From positions 1-7,597 of the forward strand of contig CAMZGB010000045.1 of NCBI GenBank assembly GCA_947306285.1: a stretch of 7,597 nucleotides of DNA. The letters run 5' to 3'. Source of the DNA: an uncultured Lachnospira sp. Its GTDB lineage: Bacteria > Bacillota > Clostridia > Lachnospirales > Lachnospiraceae. Shown here piece by piece: positions 1 to 5,756 of the stretch (the stretch's first letter is position 1; each line of letters opens with the position of its first letter). The notes beneath the pieces were generated by a model, which ran no database searches, was not told where the DNA came from, and was given only the letters and a program-made list of their open reading frames with translations. The translations under genes and the position numbers were made by a program.

Positions 1-30
1 ACAGTCTAATGCAACTACTGTTTTAGACAT
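1..30 (-). CDS. plsX: Phosphate acyltransferase PlsX, N-terminal fragment (cut by window edge)
   Basis: Only the first ten codons are visible, reading MSKTVVALDC. They follow a good ribosome binding site (AAAGGAGA, about 6 bases before the ATG). PlsX proteins begin with a short strand ending in A(L/I)D followed by MGGD, and the order rpmF-plsX is widely conserved in bacteria, so this is the most likely identity. PlsX converts acyl-ACP and phosphate into acyl-phosphate, the donor for the first acylation step of phospholipid synthesis. The gene is separated from rpmF by a terminator and appears to have its own promoter. The call rests on ten residues and gene order, so another protein starting with a similar strand cannot be excluded. 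Confidence 0.65.
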   Translation of the reverse strand, partial: MSKTVVALDC

Positions 31-56
31 ATTTTTCTCCTTTTCACATCATTACT

Positions 57-85
57 ACTATACTAGAAAACAGCATAAAATTCAA
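57..85 (-). promoter_or_regulatory. Predicted sigma-A promoter of plsX
   Basis: On the minus strand a -35 box TTGAAT (80-85) is followed after exactly 17 bases by a -10 box TATAGT (57-62). This predicts a transcript starting near position 50 with a leader of about 20 bases that carries the ribosome binding site of plsX. It lies downstream of the rpmF terminator, which fits plsX being transcribed separately. It is a sequence match only. Confidence 0.55.
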
Positions 86-180
86 TAAAAAATAACCTCG
101 TATAATGGTTAAAAACCTCAGTAAAAATGCCTATTTCGTCTATTTTTTACTCTCTATAAACATCACATATATTTTTGCAC

Positions 181-218
181 AAAAAAAGAAACTCTAACAT
201 ATTAGAATTTCTTTTTTT
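181..218 (-). terminator. Intrinsic terminator after rpmF
   Basis: Reading the minus strand, a 17-pair stem (arms at 202-218 and 181-197, one G-U wobble) closes a 4-base loop TATG and ends in seven Ts. It starts just 4 bases after the rpmF stop codon. It should end the ackA-rpmF transcript and insulate plsX. The A-run on one arm mirrors the T-run on the other, so weak termination in the opposite direction is also possible, but no plus-strand gene enters here. Confidence 0.85.
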
Positions 219-222
219 ATAA

Positions 223-405
223 TTAATCTTCAACTGAAATAATCTCTTTTTTATTGTAGCTTCCACAAGCCTTGCAAACTCTATGAGGCATCATTAATGC
301 ACCACATTTACTACATTTTACAAGGTTAGGAGCTTTCATTTTCCAGTTAGCTCTTCTACTATCTCTTCTTCTTTTAGAAGATTTATTTTTAGGACATATA
401 GACAT
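223..405 (-). CDS. rpmF: Large-subunit ribosomal protein L32
   Basis: A 60-residue basic protein of the 50S subunit. The N-terminus MSICPKNKSSKRRRDSRRAN is the family signature, followed by a WKMKAP stretch. The second half carries a zinc ribbon with four cysteines, C31/C34 and C44/C47 (CxxC-x9-CxxC), so this is the zinc-binding (C+) form. I chose the ATG at 405 because it gives the canonical L32 start and lies 8 bases from an AAGGAGG ribosome binding site. A GTG nine bases further upstream overlaps that site and is unlikely to be used. It lies 99 bases after ackA, where DUF177 (YceD/YlbN) is often found before rpmF, but there is no room for that gene here. It has its own strong promoter and may also receive ackA read-through. 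Confidence 0.97.
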   Translation of the reverse strand: MSICPKNKSSKRRRDSRRANWKMKAPNLVKCSKCGALMMPHRVCKACGSYNKKEIISVED

Positions 406-413
406 TGTATACA

Positions 414-420
414 CCTCCTT
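414..420 (-). promoter_or_regulatory. Ribosome binding site that fixes the rpmF start
   Basis: AAGGAGG on the minus strand, 8 bases from the ATG at 405. The in-frame GTG at 412-414 overlaps its last base, so the longer reading with three extra residues (MYT) would have no ribosome binding site of its own. Confidence 0.85.
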
Positions 421-426
421 AAAGTT

Positions 427-453
427 CGTAATTTACGGTCTTTCCTTAAAGAC
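427..453 (-). promoter_or_regulatory. Structured leader of rpmF: two adjacent hairpins
   Basis: The rpmF leader contains a perfect 6-pair hairpin, GTCTTT-AAGG-AAAGAC (438-453), directly followed by a small palindrome CGTAAATTACG (427-437). With the predicted promoter the transcript begins near position 456, so the first hairpin sits almost at the 5' end of the mRNA. The 9-mer CTTTAAGGA in the first hairpin recurs at 416-424, where it forms part of the ribosome binding site. A 5'-end stabilising hairpin or a translational control element is possible, but neither is shown. I do not recognise a described ribosomal-protein leader. Confidence 0.4.
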
Positions 454-462
454 ACTTTAACA

Positions 463-491
463 ATTATACATACCTGTTATATATTTGTCAA
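463..491 (-). promoter_or_regulatory. Strong sigma-A promoter of rpmF
   Basis: A full-consensus -35 box TTGACA (486-491) and full-consensus -10 box TATAAT (463-468) on the minus strand are spaced by exactly 17 bases. It lies between the ackA stop and rpmF, so rpmF can be expressed independently of the acetate operon, as expected for a ribosomal protein needed at high level. Confidence 0.85.
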
Positions 492-504
492 ACACTTTTT
501 ATCT

Positions 505-1695
505 TTAGTTTTCGACCAGTTTTACAGTCTCTTGGCATATTGCAAGTTCTTCATTTGTTGGAACTACATAAACGTCTACTTTCGAACTATCTGTCGATAG
601 TTTTACTTCTTCTCCGCAGATTTTGTTTGCTTGATCATCTATAGTAATTCCTAAGTATGAGAGATAATCGCAAACCATTTTTCTAATATTTGGATTGTTT
701 TCGCCCACGCCGGCTGTGAATACAATGGCGTCCACGCCGTTCATAACAGCAACATATGCACCGATAAATCTAACTATCGCACGCACATATACATCCATAG
801 TCTGAATTGCTTTCTCATCACCTTCATTTATTGCTTTATTTATATCTCTGAAATCACTTGAGTTTTTTGATAATCCATAAACACCGGATTCCTTATTCAA
901 GATTCTGGTAACTTCTTTTACGTCGACATCTTCAAAGTTCGCAATTACTTCTAAGATTCCTGGATCAATATCGCCTGATCTAGTACCCATAACCACGCCC
1001 GATAAAGGTGTTAGTCCCATACTAGTATCAACTGACTTCCCATTTTCAACAGCACATATACTTGCACCGTTTCCTAAGTGACAAACGATCGTCTTTAATT
1101 CATCATACGGCTTACCAATAATCTCAGCAATTCTCTTCGAAACAAAACTATGAGAAGTTCCATGGAATCCATATCTTCTTATCTTATATTTATCATAGAA
1201 CTTTCTTGGAATTGCATAAAGAAAACTTGCCTCCTCCATAGTCTGATGGAAAGCTGTATCAAAAACACCAACATTTGGAATACCTGGCATTATCTCCATA
1301 CATGCTCTAATACCTATTATATTAGCTGGGTTGTGAAGAGGCGCCAAATCATTACACTTCTCAATCTTATCTAAAGCATCCTCATCTAAAAGAATTGGTT
1401 TCGAGAAAAACTCCCCACCATGAACAACTCTGTGTCCGACAGCCTTAATCTGACTCATATCAGAAACAACGCCCACTTCATCATCTGTAAGCATATCAAT
1501 AACTGCTTTGATCGCTTCATTATGAGTAGGCATATCAATTTCTCTTGTTACTTTTTCATCTGTCTTGTATGTGATAGAGCTTCCATCAATACCAATTCTT
1601 TCACAGAGTCCTTTGGCAAGGACATTCTCTGAATCGGAATCAATCAATTGGAATTTCAAAGATGAACTACCACAATTAATAACTAAAACTTGCAT
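505..1695 (-). CDS. ackA: Acetate kinase
   Basis: A 396-residue cytoplasmic enzyme, full length for the family. It converts acetyl-phosphate and ADP to acetate and ATP, giving substrate-level ATP in fermentation. The ASKHA-fold signatures are intact: the N-terminal VINCGSSSLKF with N7, HRVVHGGE with R89, FDTAFH with D146, FHGTSH with H178, the phosphate-binding HLGNGAS at 206-212, GTRSGDIDP with R239, and NEELAI with E382. Relative to the Methanosarcina enzyme as I recall it (R91, D148, H180, R241, E384), every catalytic position shifts by two, so none is missing. It starts one base after the pta stop codon and has no convincing ribosome binding site in the last codons of pta, which suggests translational coupling. 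No terminator follows it before rpmF. Confidence 0.98.
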   Translation of the reverse strand: MQVLVINCGSSSLKFQLIDSDSENVLAKGLCERIGIDGSSITYKTDEKVTREIDMPTHNEAIKAVIDMLTDDEVGVVSDMSQIKAVGHRVVHGGEFFSKPILLDEDALDKIEKCNDLAPLHNPANIIGIRACMEIMPGIPNVGVFDTAFHQTMEEASFLYAIPRKFYDKYKIRRYGFHGTSHSFVSKRIAEIIGKPYDELKTIVCHLGNGASICAVENGKSVDTSMGLTPLSGVVMGTRSGDIDPGILEVIANFEDVDVKEVTRILNKESGVYGLSKNSSDFRDINKAINEGDEKAIQTMDVYVRAIVRFIGAYVAVMNGVDAIVFTAGVGENNPNIRKMVCDYLSYLGITIDDQANKICGEEVKLSTDSSKVDVYVVPTNEELAICQETVKLVEN

Positions 1696-1696
1696 A

Positions 1697-2689
1697 CTAA
1701 TCTTGAGCCTGAACAGCTGTAATGGCTATTACACCAACAATATCGTCCACGCTACATCCTCTCGATAAATCATTAATAGGTTTTGCAATTCCCTGGCACA
1801 AAGGACCATAAGCCTCTGCACTACCAAGTCTTTGCAATAATTTATATCCAATATTTCCCGCATCTAAGTCAGGGAAAATAAGAACATTCGCATTTCCTGC
1901 AACTTTACTATTTGGCGCCTTGAATTCAGCAATTTCCGGAACCAATGCGGCATCCGTTTGAAGTTCTCCATCGATCAAATACTGTGGATACTCTTTTTGC
2001 GCAATCTCTGTAGCCTCGATAACTTTAGTTACATCAGGGTGAGCTGCACTTCCATAAGTTGAATGCGAAAGCATAGCTACTCTTGCTGTCTCACCAACCA
2101 AATATTCATATGACTGTGCGCTGCTTGCCGCAATGTCAGCAAGTTGAATAGCATTAGGATTCTGGTTCAAACCACAGTCGCCTAATACAAAGACTTCATC
2201 TTTGTTAGTGTCTTTGTCTTCGACACAGATTACAAAAAACGCTGAGACAAGTTTACTACCAGGTTTAGTCTTAATTATTTGAAGAGATGGTCTTAATGTG
2301 TTTGCCGAAGAATGACACGCACCTGAAACCACTCCATCTGCATGACCGTTTAGTACCATCATACATGCAAAATACATAAAATCACTTGTAAGCAAAGCTT
2401 TGGCCTGACGTTTTGTCATACCTTTCGCCTTTCTTATCTCAAACAACTGCTCTGTATATTCTTTAAGATTTGAATCTTCCTTAGGATCTATGAATGTTAC
2501 TCCATTCAAATCTAAATCTTGTGCAATCTCATATTTTTGTTCTTCAGATGCAAGAATGATAAGATCAACAAAATCATCCTTCATAGCTTTAGATGCAGCC
2601 TCATAAGTACGTCTATCCATACCTTCAGGAAGGACTATTGTTTTTCTATCCCCTCTCGCCTTTTCTTTTAATGAGTCAATGAATTTCAT
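1697..2689 (-). CDS. pta: Phosphate acetyltransferase (phosphotransacetylase)
   Basis: A 330-residue enzyme of the short class, a catalytic domain only, without the N-terminal regulatory domains of the long enterobacterial form. It exchanges CoA of acetyl-CoA for phosphate to make acetyl-phosphate, the substrate of AckA encoded next to it. Visible signatures are IVLPEGMDRR near 18-27, DGVVSGACHSSANTLRPSLQ at 118-137 with S127, S128 and R133, MLSHSTYGSA, the conserved DGELQTDAAL, FPDLDAGNIGYKLLQRL, and the C-terminal LSRGCSVDDIV with S309, R310 and D316. These match the catalytic and CoA-binding numbering I recall for the Methanosarcina enzyme. The ATG follows AAGGAGA with normal spacing. pta is first in the pta-ackA operon and has a promoter in the region shared with tmcAL. 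Confidence 0.97.
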   Translation of the reverse strand: MKFIDSLKEKARGDRKTIVLPEGMDRRTYEAASKAMKDDFVDLIILASEEQKYEIAQDLDLNGVTFIDPKEDSNLKEYTEQLFEIRKAKGMTKRQAKALLTSDFMYFACMMVLNGHADGVVSGACHSSANTLRPSLQIIKTKPGSKLVSAFFVICVEDKDTNKDEVFVLGDCGLNQNPNAIQLADIAASSAQSYEYLVGETARVAMLSHSTYGSAAHPDVTKVIEATEIAQKEYPQYLIDGELQTDAALVPEIAEFKAPNSKVAGNANVLIFPDLDAGNIGYKLLQRLGSAEAYGPLCQGIAKPINDLSRGCSVDDIVGVIAITAVQAQD

Positions 2690-2706
2690 ATTAATCTCCT
2701 TAAAAA

Positions 2707-2721
2707 ATACATCGTATTCAT
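2707..2721 (-). promoter_or_regulatory. Possible cre-like (CcpA) site at the pta transcription start
   Basis: The minus-strand 15-mer ATGAATACGATGTAT fits the catabolite-responsive element pattern WTGNAANCGNWNNCW at 9 of 11 defined positions, including the central CG. It is centred close to the predicted pta transcription start. The mismatches fall at one of the AA positions and at the near-invariant C in the right half, so the match is weak. CcpA control of acetate genes is established in Firmicutes, but the assignment here is inference. Confidence 0.25.
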
Positions 2722-2748
2722 TATATACTATCTAAAAATATTAAACAA
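2720..2748 (-). promoter_or_regulatory. Predicted sigma-A promoter of pta-ackA
   Basis: On the minus strand a consensus -10 box TATAAT (2720-2725) lies 17 bases from a weak -35 box TTGTTT (2743-2748). Transcription would start near 2713, leaving a leader of about 23 bases with AAGGAGA before the pta ATG. The weak -35 box suggests help from a regulator or modest basal activity. Confidence 0.6.
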
Positions 2749-2751
2749 TAA

Positions 2752-2770
2752 AATACAATTGAAATGTATT
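2752..2770. repeat. Inverted repeat between the divergent pta and tmcAL promoters
   Basis: AATACA and TGTATT form perfect 6-base arms around a 7-base spacer. The element lies next to the pta -35 box and overlaps the tmcAL -35 box, so a protein bound there could affect both promoters. Size and placement suit a dimeric repressor or activator, but in A/T-rich DNA such a repeat can arise by chance. I cannot assign it to a known regulator. Confidence 0.35.
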
Positions 2771-2787
2771 ATTATAAATGCTAGAAT
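2759..2787 (+). promoter_or_regulatory. Predicted sigma-A promoter of tmcAL
   Basis: TTGAAA (2759-2764) and TAGAAT (2782-2787) are spaced by 17 bases on the plus strand. The expected start near 2794 would give a leader of only about 10 bases, with the GAGG ribosome binding site at the very 5' end, so either the leader is unusually short or the true start differs. Its -35 box is only 10 bases from the pta -35 box on the other strand. Confidence 0.5.
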
Positions 2788-2803
2788 ACAGCTGAGGTAA
2801 GTT

Positions 2804-4024
2804 ATGGTTACAGTTGGAATAATTGCGGAATTCAACCCTTTTCACAAGGGACATAAGTATATAATTGAAAAAGCAAAAAGCATCACAGGTGCAGACAATG
2901 TGGTTGTTGTTTGTAGCGGGAATTTTGTGCAACGCGGAGAACCTAGTGTTTACGATAAGACATATAGAGCAAAGGCTGCATTGGCAAATGGTGTTGATGC
3001 TATTTTTGAGTTACCTGTTTATTATTCTACCGCTTCTGCAGAAGACTTTGCCAGAGCAGGTGTCAAATTTTTAACAGATTTAGGATGTGTTGATTACCTC
3101 TGCTTTGGATGCGAGGCTGACCACATAAAGATGCTTTCAACAATCGCAAACGTGTTAAACAACGAACCAGATGACTATCAAACCGTTTTAAAACAGTTTT
3201 TATCTGATGGCGAGTCATTTCCAAAAGCTAGATCAATAGCTTTACAAGAATACTTATTTAACACAAACGGCATAAATCGAAACGAAATTGAAATCATAAT
3301 GAAATCGCCAAATAATATTTTAGCAATAGAATATATTAAGGCTATTAAATACTTTAACTCAAATATTAAACCTTTAGCAATAAAACGAGTTGGCGCAGAC
3401 TATTCTTCGTTAGATATTTTTGATGAATATTCTTCAGCTACTGCTATTCGAAATCAAATAAAAACTGGTAAGGATATAAATTATTTGGTTCCACAGACAG
3501 CATTCAAGTATTACGAACAAACAAAACCAATCTTTATGGAAGACTTTGATATGATTCTAGGAAATGCTTTGATTGGAAATAAAAAATTTGATGAATGCTT
3601 AGGTGTTAATGAAGAATTGGCTAATAGAATTCAAAATCAGTCAAATAATTACACAGATATAGAACATTTCACAATGCAAATAGATTCAAAAAACCATACA
3701 AAGACTGGCATTTCAAGAGCATTACTACATATAATGTTAGAGATTAAAGAAAGTGATGTTCAAGAAGCTATTAATAACAACTACTTCACTTCTGCTAGAT
3801 TACTTGGTATTAATAGGAGTTCAAACCTAATAAAGATTATTAATGATAATTCTAAAATTCCATTAATAAACAAGTATTCAAAGCATTACGAAAACGCAAC
3901 TGGCATAGATAAGAAATTGTTAGACATTCAACTATATGCAGACGATCTTTACAGACTTATTTATATGATGAAATACAAAGAAATCATTCCAAATGAGTTC
4001 GAAAGACAAATAGTTGTTAAATAA
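2804..4024 (+). CDS. tmcAL: tRNA(Met) cytidine acetate ligase TmcAL (YlbM family)
   Basis: A 406-residue cytoplasmic RNA-modifying enzyme, close to the usual length of about 400-415. TmcAL activates acetate with ATP to an acetyl-adenylate and transfers the acetyl group to the wobble cytidine of elongator tRNA-Met, giving ac4C34. The nucleotidyltransferase fold is plain: GIIAEFNPFHKGH at 5-17 carries the HxGH motif (H14 to H17), followed by VCSGNFVQRGEP at 36-47, FELP with the conserved YYSTASAEDFA at about 68-83, the FGCEAD loop at 101-106, and NILAIEYIKAI. The SSATAIR stretch is the second adenylate-binding region. The alpha-helical C-terminal half would bind tRNA. The start is supported by GAGG and by the motif beginning at residue 5. 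The gene diverges from pta-ackA, which makes its co-substrate acetate, and is the only plus-strand gene here. Confidence 0.95.
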   Translation: MVTVGIIAEFNPFHKGHKYIIEKAKSITGADNVVVVCSGNFVQRGEPSVYDKTYRAKAALANGVDAIFELPVYYSTASAEDFARAGVKFLTDLGCVDYLCFGCEADHIKMLSTIANVLNNEPDDYQTVLKQFLSDGESFPKARSIALQEYLFNTNGINRNEIEIIMKSPNNILAIEYIKAIKYFNSNIKPLAIKRVGADYSSLDIFDEYSSATAIRNQIKTGKDINYLVPQTAFKYYEQTKPIFMEDFDMILGNALIGNKKFDECLGVNEELANRIQNQSNNYTDIEHFTMQIDSKNHTKTGISRALLHIMLEIKESDVQEAINNNYFTSARLLGINRSSNLIKIINDNSKIPLINKYSKHYENATGIDKKLLDIQLYADDLYRLIYMMKYKEIIPNEFERQIVVK

Positions 4025-4025
4025 C

Positions 4026-4076
4026 AAAAAACACTGCCCTCGAAATAACAGAAATTTTCTCTGGGCAGTGTTTTTT
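4026..4076. terminator. Bidirectional terminator between tmcAL and the DUF711 gene
   Basis: Perfect 14-base arms (4026-4039 and 4063-4076) contain the GC-rich core CACTGCCC/GGGCAGTG and are flanked by A6 and T6 runs, around a 23-base loop. It begins one base after the tmcAL stop and ends 17 bases before the convergent gene's stop, so it should stop transcription from both sides. Confidence 0.92.
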
Positions 4077-4093
4077 ATTGTCTTTATATATTA

Positions 4094-5458
4094 TTAGTTT
4101 TTGAAACTATGAATTGGTGCTGGTATTCTTCCTTCACGAGAAATAAAATCTTCGCATGAAAATTTGTTTACCGGCATTATAGGTGCACGACCTAGCAATC
4201 CACCAAACTCAACTTCTTCTCCCACATTCTTACCAATAACAGGAATAATTCTTACAGCAGTTGTCTTTTGGTTAATCATACCAATTGCTGCTTCATCAGC
4301 AATAACTCCTGAAATAGTACTAGCACTTGTATCTCCAGGAATAGCAATCATATCTAAACCTACAGAACAAACACAAGTCATAGCCTCTAATTTCTCAAGT
4401 GTAAGCGCACCTTCCTCTACAGCTTCAATCATTCCTTGATCTTCACTGACAGGAATAAACGCACCACTCAATCCACCAACATATGATGATGCCATTACAC
4501 CACCTTTTTTAACTTGATCATTTAAAAGTGCTAAAGCTGCTGTAGTACCTGGAGCACCTGCTCGCTCTAGTCCAATTTCTTCTAATATGTTTGCAACCGA
4601 GTCACCGACCGCTGGCGTTGGAGCCAAAGACAAATCAATAATACCAAATGGTACACCCAATCTTTTCGCTGCTTCATTCGCCACCATATATCCAACTCTA
4701 GTTACTTTAAATGCTGTTTTCTTTATAGTATCGCAGAGAACGTCAAAACTTTCACCGCGGACTTTCTTAATTGCGTGACGAACAACGCCTGGGCCAGAAA
4801 CACCAACGTTGATAACCGCGTCTGCTTCTGTGACACCATGGAATGCTCCTGCCATAAACGGATTGTCATCTGGGGCATTGCAAAATACAACCAACTTAGC
4901 ACAGCCAAGCGAGTCTTCATCTTTTGTATTTTCTGCAGTCTCTTTTACAATCTCACCCATAAGTCTCACGGCATCCATGTTAAGACCAGTTTTTGTAGAA
5001 CCAACGTTTACAGAACTACAAACTCTCTCAGTTTCCGCCAAAGCTTTAGGTATTGATTTTATCAAAAGCTCTTCAGCATTTGTCATACCCTTATTAACAA
5101 GCGCCGAATAACCACCAAGGAAATTCACGCCAACTTCCTTAGCAACCTTATCTAATGTCTTTGCAATAGTTACATAATCATCAGATGTCTTACAAGCCTG
5201 TCCACCAACTAGTGCAATTGGAGTAACAGAAATTCTTTTGTTAACGATTGGAATTCCGTACTCTTTAGAAATAGCCTCGCCAGTCTCGACAAGGTTTGAT
5301 GCAAGACCTTTAATCTTGTTATAAATATTATCATTTAGTTTATCAAGATCATCAGTAATACAATCTAGCAAACTAATACCGAGCGTAATAGTTCGTACAT
5401 CAAGATTGTAATTATCAATCATCTTGTTTGTCTCTTGTACTTCAAAACGACTAATCAT
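4094..5458 (-). CDS. UPF0210/DUF711 family protein (often annotated 'PFL family protein')
   Basis: A 454-residue protein of a widespread family whose biochemical function I believe is not established. The family signature DVRTITLGISLLDC at 20-33 sits near the N-terminus. Other conserved blocks include NKRISVTPIALVGG (73-86), GGYSALV (115-121), CSSVNVGSTKTGLNMDAV (147-164), FHGVTEADAVINVGVSGPGVV (207-226), SLAPTPAVGDSVANILEEIG (277-296), CVCSVGLDMIAIPGDTSAST (362-381) and GGLLGRAPIMPVN (419-431). There is no signal peptide or membrane segment. The 'PFL' label reflects a resemblance to pyruvate formate-lyase, but I see no C-terminal glycyl-radical motif. The ATG lies 5 bases after GGAGG. The UPF0237 ACT-domain gene sits immediately upstream, a pairing seen in many Firmicutes, so the ACT protein may be its regulatory partner. 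It is last in its operon. Confidence 0.93.
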   Translation of the reverse strand: MISRFEVQETNKMIDNYNLDVRTITLGISLLDCITDDLDKLNDNIYNKIKGLASNLVETGEAISKEYGIPIVNKRISVTPIALVGGQACKTSDDYVTIAKTLDKVAKEVGVNFLGGYSALVNKGMTNAEELLIKSIPKALAETERVCSSVNVGSTKTGLNMDAVRLMGEIVKETAENTKDEDSLGCAKLVVFCNAPDDNPFMAGAFHGVTEADAVINVGVSGPGVVRHAIKKVRGESFDVLCDTIKKTAFKVTRVGYMVANEAAKRLGVPFGIIDLSLAPTPAVGDSVANILEEIGLERAGAPGTTAALALLNDQVKKGGVMASSYVGGLSGAFIPVSEDQGMIEAVEEGALTLEKLEAMTCVCSVGLDMIAIPGDTSASTISGVIADEAAIGMINQKTTAVRIIPVIGKNVGEEVEFGGLLGRAPIMPVNKFSCEDFISREGRIPAPIHSFKN

Positions 5459-5461
5459 ATC

Positions 5462-5472
5462 ATCCTCCAGTT
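5462..5472 (-). promoter_or_regulatory. Ribosome binding site of the DUF711 gene, duplicated at 5747-5757
   Basis: The minus-strand 11-mer AACTGGAGGAT overlaps the stop codon of the ACT gene and supplies the GGAGG for the DUF711 gene. An identical 11-mer at 5747-5757 overlaps the end of the hydrolase stop codon and serves the ACT gene. In both cases the stop codon practically touches the ribosome binding site, so terminating ribosomes could re-initiate and keep the three products in proportion. Confidence 0.7.
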
Positions 5473-5743
5473 ATACTCTATGCATACTGTCAAAAATTTC
5501 TTCTCTCTGTGCTCTAATGTTTACGCCAATCTCTTGCCCAATGCCATCAAGCGCTTCTGAAAGCGCATCAAAATCAACATCGCTTCCGCTAGCATCTACA
5601 ACCATCATCATATTGAAATAATCCTGCACAATAGTCTGTGAAATATCAAGAATATTTACTTTGTGCTCTGATAGGTATGTACATACTTTGGCGATGATTC
5701 CAACAGTATCTTTTCCTACAACTGTAATAATTATCTTGTTCAT
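5471..5743 (-). CDS. UPF0237 ACT-domain protein
   Basis: A 90-residue stand-alone ACT-domain protein of the UPF0237 family. The first ACT strand and turn read IIITVVGKDTVGIIAKVCTY at 4-23, followed by the helix and strand containing NILDISQTIVQDYFNMMMVV near 30-49. ACT domains are small ligand-binding modules, commonly for amino acids, that dimerise and control partner enzymes. The G-K-D-x-V-G-I turn at 10-16 is where ligands usually bind. No catalytic domain is fused. It sits 12 bases before the DUF711 gene and 13 bases after the hydrolase gene. The ATG is preceded by AACTGGAGGAT, the same 11-mer as before the DUF711 gene. Ligand and target are unknown, and control of the DUF711 protein is an inference from constant pairing. 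Confidence 0.93.
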   Translation of the reverse strand: MNKIIITVVGKDTVGIIAKVCTYLSEHKVNILDISQTIVQDYFNMMMVVDASGSDVDFDALSEALDGIGQEIGVNIRAQREEIFDSMHRV

Positions 5744-5756
5744 AATATCCTCCAGT

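Noticed and set aside
101..106. Perfect TATAAT on the plus strand upstream of plsX
   Set aside because: No -35-like sequence lies 16-18 bases before it and no plus-strand gene follows. Chance is likely in A/T-rich DNA.
406..414. GTG start giving rpmF three extra residues
   Set aside because: The GTG overlaps the AAGGAGG that serves the ATG at 405, and the MSICPKNK start is the family norm.
1150..1632. Plus-strand open frames inside ackA
   Set aside because: They lie antisense to a full-length, clearly recognisable acetate kinase, have no ribosome binding site and encode low-complexity peptides with no family resemblance.
2690..2803. Rex (redox) operator near pta
   Set aside because: I looked for TTGTGAAAT-type half-sites because Rex often controls fermentation genes. 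None is present.
2741..2932. Minus-strand 63-codon frame across the pta/tmcAL promoter region
   Set aside because: It covers both divergent promoters and the conserved N-terminus of tmcAL. Its peptide resembles nothing I know and it has no ribosome binding site.
4164..5111. Several plus-strand open frames antisense to the DUF711 gene
   Set aside because: They mirror the codon pattern of the real gene on the other strand, overlap one another, and lack start signals.
4094..5458. DUF711 gene as a true pyruvate formate-lyase
   Set aside because: It is 454 residues instead of about 750, lacks adjacent Cys-Cys and a C-terminal RVxGY loop, and has no activating-enzyme gene nearby.
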